The translations under genes and the position numbers were made by a program. From NCBI RefSeq assembly GCF_007828955.1, contig NZ_VIVR01000001.1, forward strand, positions 7,688,001-7,752,000: a stretch of 64,000 nucleotides of DNA, in the 5' to 3' direction. Under the pieces are notes generated by a model. The model was not told the DNA's origin. It ran no database searches and saw nothing but the letters and a program-made list of their open reading frames with translations. The DNA comes from Kitasatospora atroaurantiaca (GTDB lineage Bacteria; Actinomycetota; Actinomycetes; Streptomycetales; Streptomycetaceae). This document shows, piece by piece, positions 34,081 to 41,885 of this stretch; within the stretch, counting starts at the first letter, position 1, and the number at the start of each line of letters is the position of its first letter.

Positions 34081-34965
34081 ATGCATGCCGATGAGGCGGA
34101 CATCGATGTAGCTGTTGTACGTGGGCTGATCGCTGCGCAGTTTCCGCAGTGGGCGGATCTCTCCGTGGAGCCGGTGGACACGGTCGGGACGGACAACGCC
34201 GTGTACCGGCTGGGCGGGGAGTTGGCTGTACGGCTTCCCCGTATCGAGGGGGCTGTCGGGAGCGTGGAGCGCGAACAGCAGTGGCTGCCGCTGCTTGCGC
34301 CGCAGCTTCCGGTCGCCGTTCCCGCCCCGCGCGGGTTGGGAGGGCCCGCTGGGGGCTATCCCTGGAGTTGGTCCGTCTATCGCTGGTTGGACGGCGAGAA
34401 CCCGTCGGTCAACCGTGTCGCCGAACCGGGTCTGCTCGCCGAGGATCTGGCGGAGTTCATCAGGGCGTTGCGCCGGATCGATCCCTCGGGCGGGCCGTCT
34501 GCGGGTCGCGGTGTGCCTTTGGCGGCGCGGGACGCCGCGACGCGCGCCGCGATCGTGGAGCTACGGGGAATCATCGACACTGACGCGGCGGGCGCGGCAT
34601 GGGAGGAAGCCCTGCGAATCCCCGAGAGGTCCGGCCCGCCGGCTTGGTTTCACGGGGACCTGTCGCCTGGAAATGTGCTGATCACCCGTGGACGGCTCAG
34701 CGCTGTCATCGACTTCGGGTGCATGGGTGTGGGCGACCCCACCGTCGACCTGATCATCGCGTGGAACCTGCTGCCCGCAGACGCGCGTGGCGTCTTCCGC
34801 GCCGCCTTGCAGGCCGATGACGCGACCTGGGCGCGGGGCCGTGGCTGGGCGTTGTCGATTGCGCTCATCCAACTGCCGTACTACCGAGACACGAACCCGG
34901 TGCTCGCGGCCAACGCACGGCATGTCATTCGTGAGGTTCTCGCCGATCACGAGCACGCCTCATGA
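34081..34965 (+). CDS. Aminoglycoside phosphotransferase (APH) family protein
   Basis: The 294-residue protein has the eukaryotic-like kinase fold: a nucleotide-binding N-lobe (VDTVGTDNAVYRLGGELAVRLPRIEG), the Brenner catalytic loop HGDLSPGNVLI (about residue 193) and the metal-binding IDFGCMGVGDP (about 213). It probably phosphorylates an aminoglycoside, macrolide or small metabolite; specificity cannot be told. GGCAGG is close to the ATG at 34081; GTG codons at 34060 and 34066 are alternative starts. Confidence 0.9.
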   Translation: MHADEADIDVAVVRGLIAAQFPQWADLSVEPVDTVGTDNAVYRLGGELAVRLPRIEGAVGSVEREQQWLPLLAPQLPVAVPAPRGLGGPAGGYPWSWSVYRWLDGENPSVNRVAEPGLLAEDLAEFIRALRRIDPSGGPSAGRGVPLAARDAATRAAIVELRGIIDTDAAGAAWEEALRIPERSGPPAWFHGDLSPGNVLITRGRLSAVIDFGCMGVGDPTVDLIIAWNLLPADARGVFRAALQADDATWARGRGWALSIALIQLPYYRDTNPVLAANARHVIREVLADHEHAS

Positions 34966-35305
34966 CACCGGCCCCGGACGGGGCCTGTTGGATCGGCGGG
35001 CCCTGTCCGGTGGCAGCTCATCCGGCCGCGGGTTCAGGAGGTGCGAGGTGCGTGGGTCGCGTTCGACGGCTGGTTTTTCACCGCGTTCCCACGTCGCGAT
35101 CGACGACGTTCGAGCCGGCCTTGCTGGAGAGGGTGAGAACTTCTCGTTCCGCGGCTGCATGTAGGCCCGTGGGAGATCCTCCTGGGCCGACGAAACCGCC
35201 GTACATGGCGTGTCGCCGCCTCGCGAAGGGCTTGTCCGTCCACAGCGGACGACAAAGGCAAGGAGAGTACCCACCCCTTGCCACTCTCAACTTATAGCGC
35301 ACCAG
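34966..35305. other. Gap, possible relic sequence
   Basis: No gene is identified. A minus-strand frame ending LSSKAGSNVVDRDVGTR has protein-like composition but no recognised family. TATAGC at 35294-35299 just before the rifamycin element could be a -10 box. Confidence 0.35.
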
Positions 35306-35324
35306 GGGGCTTGCGGCAAGACCC
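35306..35324 (+). promoter_or_regulatory. Rifamycin-associated element (RAE)
   Basis: GGGGCTTGCGGCAAGACCC is a 19-bp near-perfect inverted repeat. It differs at one position from the RAE consensus as I remember it (GGGGCTTGCGGCAAGGCCC), the element that confers rifamycin induction on resistance genes in actinobacteria. It is followed by a glycosyltransferase stub at 35385 and helR at 35533. Confidence 0.8.
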
Positions 35325-35384
35325 GGGTCGTGCCGCAGAATCGCTCGCCGAGGCCAGAACCTGCGGGAATGGGAGATTCACCAA

Positions 35385-35528
35385 GTGCGTGTGTTGTTGT
35401 CGATTGATGGGTCGTGCGGTGACGTCGAGCCGGTGGTGGGACTCGCGCTGCGGTTGCGGGCACTCGGCGCCGAGGCGCGGGTGTGCATGCCGCCGGACTT
35501 CGCGGGCGCGACCTCGGATCGGAGCTGA
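35385..35528 (+). pseudogene. Glycosyltransferase N-terminal stub, possibly from a rifamycin glycosyltransferase
   Basis: The 47-residue frame reads MRVLLSIDGSCGDVEPVVG, then LALRLRALGAEARVCMPPDF. This is the donor-site start of MGT/UGT-type antibiotic glycosyltransferases (RVLLSTxGSRGDVEP-like). Similarity ends after PPDFA and the frame stops 4 bp before helR. Because an RAE stands in front, the ancestor was plausibly a rifamycin-inactivating glycosyltransferase, but that is inference. Translation of the stub may feed ribosomes into helR. Confidence 0.7.
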
Positions 35529-35532
35529 TGAC

Positions 35533-37698
35533 ATGAACCCCCTGATCACCAGCGCGTTCGACCTTCCCGACCGTCTCTCCCCGAAGGCCGACCCGACGCT
35601 GATCGCCGGCGACGAGCAGCACTTCGCGGCCATCGCGGAGAGCCTCGAGCAGGCGATCGCCGAACTGTCCGACCGTCTCGATGCCGAGCGCAGGGCGCCC
35701 GGCGGCAGCGGCCGGGAGGCGATGGACCGGGACGTGGAGATCCACCGGCTGACCGGTCGCCTGCGCGCCTTGCGTCGCTTCGGTTGGGACCTGTGCCTCG
35801 GACACATCGTCAGCGCGGACAACCCCGAGCCCGTGTACATCGGACGACTTGGCCTCACCGACAGCGCGGGTCGTCGGCTGCTGCTCGACTGGCGCACCCC
35901 CGCGGCTGAGCCGTTCTTCGCCGCGACCCACGCCAACCCGATGGGTCTGGCAAGCCGCCGCAGGTATCGCTGGACCCGCGGCCGGATCAGCGACTACTGG
36001 GACGAGGTGTTCAACGCCGACGGGCTTGAAGGGCACGCCGCGCTCGACGACCAGTCCGCCTTCATCGCCAGCCTGGGCAGCAACCGGTCGGCCCGGATGC
36101 GAGACGTGCTCGCCACCATCCAGGCCGACCAGGACGCCATCATCCGGGCGGGATCCCGCGGCGCTCTCGTCGTCGACGGCGGTCCCGGTACGGGGAAGAC
36201 CGTCGTCGCTCTGCACCGCTCCGCGTACCTCCTCTACTCCGACCCTCGCCTCGGTCACCGTCGGGGCGGCGTGCTGTTCGTCGGTCCGCACCAGCCCTAC
36301 CTGGTCTACGTCGCCGACGTCCTCCCCAGCCTCGGCGAGGAGGGCGTGCGGACCTGCACCCTGCGGAACCTCGTCGCCGAGGGAGCCGGAGCGGCGATCG
36401 AGACCGACCCGGACGTGGCGCGCCTGAAGTCGTCCGCGAACATGGTCAAGGCGATCGAGAGGGCCGTCAGTATCTACGAGGAGCCGCCCGCCGAGGGGAT
36501 GACGGTCACGACCCACTGGTCCGACATCTGGCTGAGCGCCGAGGATTGGGCCGAGGCGTTCGAAGCACCGGAGCCGGGTACTCCGCACAACGAGGCGCGC
36601 GACCAGATCTGGGAGGAGCTGGTCACGATCCTGATGGACAAGCACGACGACGAGGACGTCCCGCCCGACCTGTTCCGGAGGTCGCTGCTGCAGGACCGAG
36701 AGCTGGTCGGGACCCTGAACCGTGCGTGGCCGCTGCTCGAAGCGGCTGACCTCGTCGGAGACCTGTGGACGGTACCCGCCTACCTGCGGATGTGCGCTCC
36801 CTGGCTGAGCCCCGATGACGTTCGGAAGCTGCGGCGCGAGGACGCCCAGGCCTGGACGGTGTCCGACCTTCCGCTCCTGGACGCAGCCCGGCAGCGGCTC
36901 GGCGACCCCGAGGCGTCACGACGCAGCCACCGGCAGCGTGCCGCCGTGGCCGCCCAACGGGAGGAGATGTCGCGCGTGATCGACCACCTGATCGAGACCG
37001 ACGACTCCGAGATGCAGGTGATGTCGATGCTGCGCGGGCAGGACCTGCAGGACAGCCTGGTGGACGAGACCGCACTGGCCGGCACCGACCCGGACGTGCT
37101 CGCCGGTCCGTTCGCGCACATCGTCGTGGACGAGGCTCAGGAACTGACCGACGCAGAGTGGCAGATGCTGCTGCTCCGCTGCCCGTCCCGGAGCTTCACC
37201 ATCGTGGGGGACCGGGCCCAGGCCAGGCACGGGTTCACGGAGTCGTGGCAGGAACGGCTCGAGCGGATCGGGCTCGACCGGATCGACGTGGCCTCCCTGA
37301 GCGTCAACTACCGGACGCCGGAAGAGGTCATGGCGGAAGCCGAGCCGGTCATCCGAGCCGTGCTCCCGGACGCCAATGTGCCGACCTCCATCCGCAGCAG
37401 CGGCATCCCCGTCGTGCACGGTTCTGTTTCGGATCTGGACTCGATCCTCGACACCTGGCTCGCTGCGCACGCCAACGGGATCGCCTGCGTCATCGGCGCT
37501 GGTGGGATCGGCGATGGCACGTTCCGGGCGACGTCCCGCGTCCGATCGCTGACCCCGGAGCTGTCGAAGGGGCTCGAGTTCGACCTGGTCGTCCTCATCG
37601 ACCCAGAGGCGTTCGGCAACGGCATCGAAGGAGCGGTCGACCGCTATGTCGCGATGACCCGAGCGACCCAGCAACTCGTCATCCTCACGAGCTCCTGA
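35533..37698 (+). CDS. helR: HelR, helicase-like RNA polymerase-recycling ATPase (rifamycin protection)
   Basis: The 721-residue UvrD/Rep-like superfamily 1 protein has an N-terminal coiled-coil arm (FAAIAESLEQAIAELSDRLDAERR), Walker A at about residue 215 (GGPGTGKT), Walker B (HIVVDEAQELTDAEW), and late motifs (SVNYRTPEEV, LSKGLEFDLVVLID, YVAMTRATQQLVIL). Length and order match HelD/HelR proteins, which enter RNA polymerase, displace nucleic acid and eject bound rifamycin. Placement behind an RAE and a glycosyltransferase stub supports HelR over general HelD. ATG at 35533. Confidence 0.88.
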   Translation: MNPLITSAFDLPDRLSPKADPTLIAGDEQHFAAIAESLEQAIAELSDRLDAERRAPGGSGREAMDRDVEIHRLTGRLRALRRFGWDLCLGHIVSADNPEPVYIGRLGLTDSAGRRLLLDWRTPAAEPFFAATHANPMGLASRRRYRWTRGRISDYWDEVFNADGLEGHAALDDQSAFIASLGSNRSARMRDVLATIQADQDAIIRAGSRGALVVDGGPGTGKTVVALHRSAYLLYSDPRLGHRRGGVLFVGPHQPYLVYVADVLPSLGEEGVRTCTLRNLVAEGAGAAIETDPDVARLKSSANMVKAIERAVSIYEEPPAEGMTVTTHWSDIWLSAEDWAEAFEAPEPGTPHNEARDQIWEELVTILMDKHDDEDVPPDLFRRSLLQDRELVGTLNRAWPLLEAADLVGDLWTVPAYLRMCAPWLSPDDVRKLRREDAQAWTVSDLPLLDAARQRLGDPEASRRSHRQRAAVAAQREEMSRVIDHLIETDDSEMQVMSMLRGQDLQDSLVDETALAGTDPDVLAGPFAHIVVDEAQELTDAEWQMLLLRCPSRSFTIVGDRAQARHGFTESWQERLERIGLDRIDVASLSVNYRTPEEVMAEAEPVIRAVLPDANVPTSIRSSGIPVVHGSVSDLDSILDTWLAAHANGIACVIGAGGIGDGTFRATSRVRSLTPELSKGLEFDLVVLIDPEAFGNGIEGAVDRYVAMTRATQQLVILTSS

Positions 37699-37791
37699 CG
37701 TCGGGCAGGGCAACGTGATCGCCCCCGGCGATCACGAGGACCGCCACCGAAGGAGTCTGCCCGGGCTTCGCGGTCCGCGGGCCGGGCTGAG

Positions 37792-38179
37792 TCAGGCACC
37801 GACGACGATCCCGGTGAGGGGGAGGTCGACGACAGGGCCGAGCGGGAGCAGGCTCTCGGGCGTTGCGGCGCGGTAGGCGAGGATCAAGCACAGCGGCGGC
37901 CGGTCCAGCGGGTCGCGGATGCGGCCCGCCGCGTGGGTCAACAGCCGCTCGCGCTCGTCGGCGTCGGCGTCGGCGGCGCGGATGGTCAGTGGTGCGAAGC
38001 CTTCGTGCAGGTTCATGGCGGCCACGCCGTCGAACCAGAGGTCGATCGTCTCCTCACCTTCGTGCCAGGCGGCGCTTCGCAGGAGCAAACGTCATGTGGC
38101 TGACGGTGTAATGCCAGACGCGGAAGCGCCGCTCCACAGTGAAGCTCGTCGGCATGCTGACCGGGGCTTGATCGCTCAT
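37792..38179 (-). pseudogene. Conserved hypothetical protein with a single-base frameshift
   Basis: The start (MSDQAPVSMPTSFTVERRFRVWHYTVSHMT) and the rest (LLRSAAWHEGEETIDLWFDGVAAMNL, ending LPLTGIVVGA) join into one 128-residue protein if one T is removed from the TTT near 38090. The family has no known function. The clean join suggests a recent mutation or a sequence error. Confidence 0.6.
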
Positions 38180-38286
38180 CACACCATGATCAAAAGCCCG
38201 TACTGCAGGGGCAAGGTGCTGTGGCGCCCACGGCCGCTGCCACGGCGGACGGACCGGCGCCGGCAGGCAACCTCCGCGGCGGCCGC

Positions 38287-38541
38287 CTACAGCACGGTGA
38301 TGGCGAACACCCACAGGTGCGCCGGTACCGGCAGGATCGCGTAGTGCACGATCGCCCCGGTGGTAGTGACGACCCGCACCGAGTCGTCCAGCTCGTACCG
38401 GTCGGCTTGCGGCCACGACCACGGATCGGCCTGCGCCTGCTCCAGGGCGGCCTGCAGCTCCTTGCGGTCCTCCACAGCGAGGTCGCGCACCACCCGGCCG
38501 ACCTCGGCGGCGAACCGTGCCTCATGATGCGCGGCACTCAC
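38287..38541 (-). CDS. RelE/ParE-like toxin of a type II toxin-antitoxin pair
   Basis: The 84-residue protein (EARFAAEVGRVVRDLAVEDRKELQ, then DRYELDDSVRVVTTTGAIVHYAIL, ending HLWVFAITVL) has the length and strand pattern of a RelE/ParE-fold ribonuclease or gyrase toxin. No family-specific catalytic residue can be assigned. The GTG at 38541 overlaps the antitoxin stop by 4 nt (GTGA), the usual coupling in such modules. Confidence 0.65.
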   Translation of the reverse strand: MSAAHHEARFAAEVGRVVRDLAVEDRKELQAALEQAQADPWSWPQADRYELDDSVRVVTTTGAIVHYAILPVPAHLWVFAITVL

Positions 38542-38786
38542 AGGCCGAAGACCTCGCCCATCGACATCGAGCCCACCTCGCTGTGCCCGCCCGCGACCCA
38601 CTGACGGTGTGCGGCGGCAGCGAGCGCGTCTGCGCGCGCGGCGCGCTCCGCGGGGCTTCCCTCGGCGGCGGCCTGATCGGCGGTCAGGACGCGGGCGACG
38701 TAGTCGTTGACGCTCAGACCCGCTTCGGAGGCGGCCGCGCGGACGGCTTTCTCCAGTCGCTCGGGCAGCTCGACAAGGGTAGACAT
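38538..38786 (-). CDS. Ribbon-helix-helix antitoxin
   Basis: The 82-residue protein begins with a strand and two helices (MSTLVELPERLEKAVRAAASEAGLSVNDYVARVLTADQAA), the CopG/HicB-type ribbon-helix-helix fold, followed by an Ala-rich toxin-binding tail. It is the first gene of the pair, so it should autoregulate the operon. The 440 bp upstream, to 39227, hold no recognisable gene. Confidence 0.7.
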   Translation of the reverse strand: MSTLVELPERLEKAVRAAASEAGLSVNDYVARVLTADQAAAEGSPAERAARADALAAAAHRQWVAGGHSEVGSMSMGEVFGL

Positions 38787-39227
38787 ACCACCACGATAGC
38801 GAGTCGACACCGCCCGGAAAGGCTATTGGCGGATGCCGTGGCCGGGCTCTGAGCCGCCTGGCGCGCATTGGCGCCCCAACGAGAACGCCACCGGACCGGC
38901 TCCTGCGGAGTTACCGCGAACTGGTGACCGCACTGACCCCGCCGCGACCCGAGGTCGCCCCACGGTCATCGCCGGCGTGCGACCACGATTGTTGGGGACC
39001 CTGAGTCGTCGTCAGCGTGTCAGATCCATCATGCCTTGTCAGAGGCTCTTGGAGTAGGACGGAGAGCACGCCCGGGTTCCCTTGCCCGCATCTGCCGATC
39101 ACCCGCAGACTCGACGACATCCACTCCAACGGCCGCGTGCCGGTGCCTGTCCCCAGGTGCCGGTGCGTACGTCGTGCTGCCCCGCCGTCGGTGGTGGCTG
39201 GGAGTGCCGGGATGAAGGGGGAACGCG
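38787..39227. other. Gap with no recognisable gene
   Basis: About 440 bp between the antitoxin start and the hypothetical protein at 39228. It probably contains both promoters. I see no conserved protein, repeat or hairpin. Confidence 0.4.
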
Positions 39228-39539
39228 ATGGATCAGGACGCGGTACAGCGGGCGAGGGTGCTGCTCCTCGGCTCGAACCGGCGGGTGTTGCGCGGGCCGG
39301 ACGCGCTAAGGGTCTACCGGGTGCTGACGCAGGTCAGCCCGGAGGTGTACGGGTCCAAGCTTGCGTATGTGCTGGTCGAGGCGAGCCGCAGTCCCAGGTT
39401 GAGCGATCTGCCGCAGGTGCGGCTGGCGCTGCTGGACGAGGCGATCGAGGTCGCAGAGGCACTGCACCAAGCGAACCCGTTCCGGGCGAAGGTACTCGCC
39501 AGGGCGCTTGACGCCCGCCGACAAGAGCGGACCGGCTGA
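39228..39539 (+). CDS. Conserved hypothetical protein
   Basis: The 103-residue, probably all-helical soluble protein (VQRARVLLLGSNRRVLRGPDALRVYRVLTQVSPEVYG, then LAYVLVEASRSPRLSDLPQVRLALLDEAIEVAEAL) has a strong GGGGGAAC ribosome-binding site before the ATG. No motif for catalysis or DNA binding is evident. A long perfect hairpin follows 60 bp after the stop. Confidence 0.65.
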   Translation: MDQDAVQRARVLLLGSNRRVLRGPDALRVYRVLTQVSPEVYGSKLAYVLVEASRSPRLSDLPQVRLALLDEAIEVAEALHQANPFRAKVLARALDARRQERTG

Positions 39540-39599
39540 GCCATCTAGGCCCGCACTCCAGCGGAACGCCCGCATGACGGGTGATTCTGCGCCACCTGG

Positions 39600-39647
39600 C
39601 CTGACCGCCCTGCCCTGCCCGTTGCTGGGCAGGGCAGGGCGGTCAGG
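39600..39647. terminator. Very strong hairpin terminator
   Basis: A perfect 21-bp stem (39600-39620 with 39627-39647) and a 6-nt loop GTTGCT. It follows the hypothetical protein gene and lies 130 bp before the IS5-type element. Confidence 0.9.
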
Positions 39648-39995
39648 TGAGCGCATGCGAGGGGGACGAGTGGCTCGTCACCGACCATCCACGGAGCACG
39701 CACACCACCACCAACGGACGAATCGTCACACCGGGCACCGCCAACCAGCCCACATCCACGAGACCGTGTTACGGGCTTAGAAGCCGTTGTCGTACCGATC
39801 AAGGAACTTGTCGATCGAACGGAAGTCCCGATTGGGTGATCGTCGAGCGGTTGGCGCATGAAGGTAGGGCCTCCTGCACAGCTCAAGGGTGTCGAGTCCG
39901 TGAGCAAAAAGCAGGAGGCCCTGGTGTTGCAGTCTGTCGTGCGCGTGCTGGTTGCGTCCAACTCCCGCGTGTCGTTGTGTGATTGCCTCGCGCAT

Positions 39996-40832
39996 GTGTA
40001 CGGGAACGCGGCTGATCGGCCAGAGCGCCGGCCGCGGTATCCGTCGGACATGACGGACACGGAGTGGGCCGTGGTCCGGGCATCGCTGCCGGTGCCGGGG
40101 TGGCTGGAGGGGCGGGGCGGCCAGCCGGAGGGCTATTGCCACCGACAGATGCTGGATGCCGTGCGGTATCTGGTCGACAACGGCATCAAATGGCGGGCGA
40201 TGCCGGCGGACTTCCCCGCTTGGGACCGGGTCTACGCCTTCTACCGACGCTGGCGCGACAAGGGCCTGATCAAGGAGCTGCACGACCGGCTGCGCGACAA
40301 GGTTCGGCGGGCCGAGGGCCGGGATCCGGAGCCGACGGCGGGGATCATCGACTCGCAGTCGGTGCGGGCCGCCGCGTCGGTGCCGGCCGCAACGCGCGGA
40401 TACGACGGCGGGAAGATGGTGCCGGGCCGCAAGAGGCACATCGTGGTGGACTGCCTCGGGCTGCTGCTGGCCGTGCTGGTCACCGCCGCGAACGTCACCG
40501 ACCGAGAGGCGGGTGCGAGCCTGCTGGCCCGGCTGCGGGCACGGTACTTCCGGCTGACGCTCGTGTGGGCCGACGGCGGCTACACCGGAAGCCTGGTCGA
40601 CATCGCCGCGAAGGCTTGGCGCATCGCGTTGACGGTGGTCAAACGCAACCACGACACTGCGGGCTTCAAGGTGCTGCCGAAGAGGTGGCTGGTGGAACGG
40701 ACATTCGCGTGGCTGATGCGCTCACGCCGCCTGGCCCGGGACTACGAAACCCGCACCGACACCGCCGAGGCGATGCTGCTGTGGTCGATGACCATGGTCA
40801 TGAGCCGCCGCCTGGCCCGCCGGTCCAGCTGA
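39996..40832 (+). CDS. IS5-family transposase, copy A
   Basis: About 278 residues. N-terminal domain YPSDMTDTEWAVVRASLPVPGW, then the DDE catalytic core: first Asp in IIDSQSVRAA, second in VWADGGYTGS, Glu in LPKRWLVERTFAWLMRSRRLARDYE. The YxxxE/R-like signature is typical of the IS5 group. The GTG at 39996 or the ATG at 40050 are both possible starts; the open frame extends further upstream to 39858. Its last 35 bp overlap the convergent passenger gene. Confidence 0.88.
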   Translation: MYGNAADRPERRPRYPSDMTDTEWAVVRASLPVPGWLEGRGGQPEGYCHRQMLDAVRYLVDNGIKWRAMPADFPAWDRVYAFYRRWRDKGLIKELHDRLRDKVRRAEGRDPEPTAGIIDSQSVRAAASVPAATRGYDGGKMVPGRKRHIVVDCLGLLLAVLVTAANVTDREAGASLLARLRARYFRLTLVWADGGYTGSLVDIAAKAWRIALTVVKRNHDTAGFKVLPKRWLVERTFAWLMRSRRLARDYETRTDTAEAMLLWSMTMVMSRRLARRSS

Positions 40833-41352
40833 ACCGGCCCGGCGTGTCCTCGGCCAGCCAACCCCTGGCCACCAGGCGTTTGGCGCGAGACCGCACCGCA
40901 CCCTCGATCTTTGCCGGGGCCAGCTCCAGCCCCAGCGCGGCCGCGATCTCCTGACAGCTCATCGATCCGCCTTCGCCGGCATGCTGCCGATCAGCCAGCA
41001 GATTGACGATGCGCTGATACTCCACCGCCAGCACGCTCGGCGCGAGCCCGGACCGCCACACCGGCACGACCGAACGGCCCGGCGCCGCCCCGGACGCGGG
41101 AGCTGTCTCCGCGGCCTGCTGCCCCTGCGATTCCGCCAGGACCCGGTCGACCCTTTCCCGGGCGATCGTCCATCGCTCCCAGTCCGTCTCCGCGTCCCGC
41201 AACTCGGCCACGATCCGGTCCACTTCCTCGCGCAACGACTCCACCCGCTGCCGAGCGGCCAACTCCCGCTCCTCCAGCAATCCCATCACCGACGCCACCC
41301 CGGCACCTCCACCGCGAGACAACCCGATGGACCAACCCTGCCGCGCCGCCAC
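40798..41352 (-). CDS. IS passenger: coiled-coil plus winged-helix accessory protein, copy A
   Basis: The 184-residue protein has an N-terminal coiled coil (residues 22-75; MGLLEERELAARQRVESLREEVDRIVAELRD), a Pro/Ser linker, and a C-terminal winged helix (110-180; YQRIVNLLADRQ, MSCQEIAAALGLELAPAKIEGAVRSRAKRLVARGWLAED, then PGRFSW). The same architecture and YQxIVN...SRxxRLxxxGxL...PGR pattern occurs in the protein at 54816, carried by a different IS5-type element. It is probably DNA-binding and may regulate transposition. GTG start; an ATG at 41286 is an alternative. Confidence 0.75.
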   Translation of the reverse strand: MAARQGWSIGLSRGGGAGVASVMGLLEERELAARQRVESLREEVDRIVAELRDAETDWERWTIARERVDRVLAESQGQQAAETAPASGAAPGRSVVPVWRSGLAPSVLAVEYQRIVNLLADRQHAGEGGSMSCQEIAAALGLELAPAKIEGAVRSRAKRLVARGWLAEDTPGRFSWTGGPGGGS

Positions 41353-41558
41353 GGACTCTATGCCTGGCCTGCGGAAACAAGCCGATCACGCCCGATAAGA
41401 CAACGGCTTCTTACGAGTTCCCCCGCGATTGAGACGGGGGTGAAGCGGGCGATGGTGTGGTGCCGGCCCGCCCGATCGCGGTCCTGGCAAGATAGCGGCA
41501 TGGAACGTGAACCGCCCCGGGTTCGGTGGGGACTCGATTTCGTGTAAGGATTCGAGTC

Positions 41559-41885
41559 ATGGCACGTCCCTCTTCCTACCCGCCTGAGCTGCGCCGTCGT
41601 GCGGTGCGCATGGTTGCCGAGGTCCTCGGTGACTACCCGAACGAGTCGGCCGCGCTGCGGGCCGTCGCGGAGAAGCTGGGCATCGGCTCGGCCGAGACCC
41701 TGCGCAACTGGGTGCGACGCGACCAGGTCGACTCCGGTCAGCGCCCGGGCACGACCACGGAGGAGTCCGCGCAGATCAAGGCGATGAAGAAGGAGATCGC
41801 CGAACTCAAGCGCGCCAACGACATCTTGAAGGCCGCGGCGAGTTTCTTCGCGGCCGAGCTCGACCGGCCACACCTTCGCTCGTAG
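41559..41885 (+). CDS. IS3-family transposase OrfA
   Basis: The 108-residue protein has the transposase_8 helix-turn-helix (YPPELRRRAVRMVAEVLGDYPNESAALRAVAEKLGIGSAETLRNWVRRDQ) and a leucine-zipper-like tail (IKAMKKEIAELKRANDILKAAASFFAAEL). It ends in RPHLRS. OrfB lies in the -1 frame and is probably reached by programmed frameshifting near the C-terminal TTCTTCGCGG region. Confidence 0.9.
   Translation: MARPSSYPPELRRRAVRMVAEVLGDYPNESAALRAVAEKLGIGSAETLRNWVRRDQVDSGQRPGTTTEESAQIKAMKKEIAELKRANDILKAAASFFAAELDRPHLRS

Larger units (their letters stand above)
39780..41410 (+). mobile_element. IS5-type insertion sequence, copy A (1631 bp)
   Basis: The element has terminal inverted repeats GAAGCCGTTGTC (39780-39791) and GACAACGGCTTC (41399-41410). 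A TTA target duplication stands on both sides (39777-39779 and 41411-41413). It carries a transposase gene and a convergent passenger gene. An inverted copy at 50460-52089 appears identical apart from one A in a run (AAAAA here, AAAA there, near 39905). Confidence 0.9.

Noticed and set aside
33502..34086. Minus-strand frame upstream of the beta-lactamase beginning MNNQPNHGPHPPPYP
   Set aside because: Low-complexity, Pro/Arg-rich composition, overlaps the beta-lactamase start and has no recognisable fold; most likely a GC-driven chance frame.
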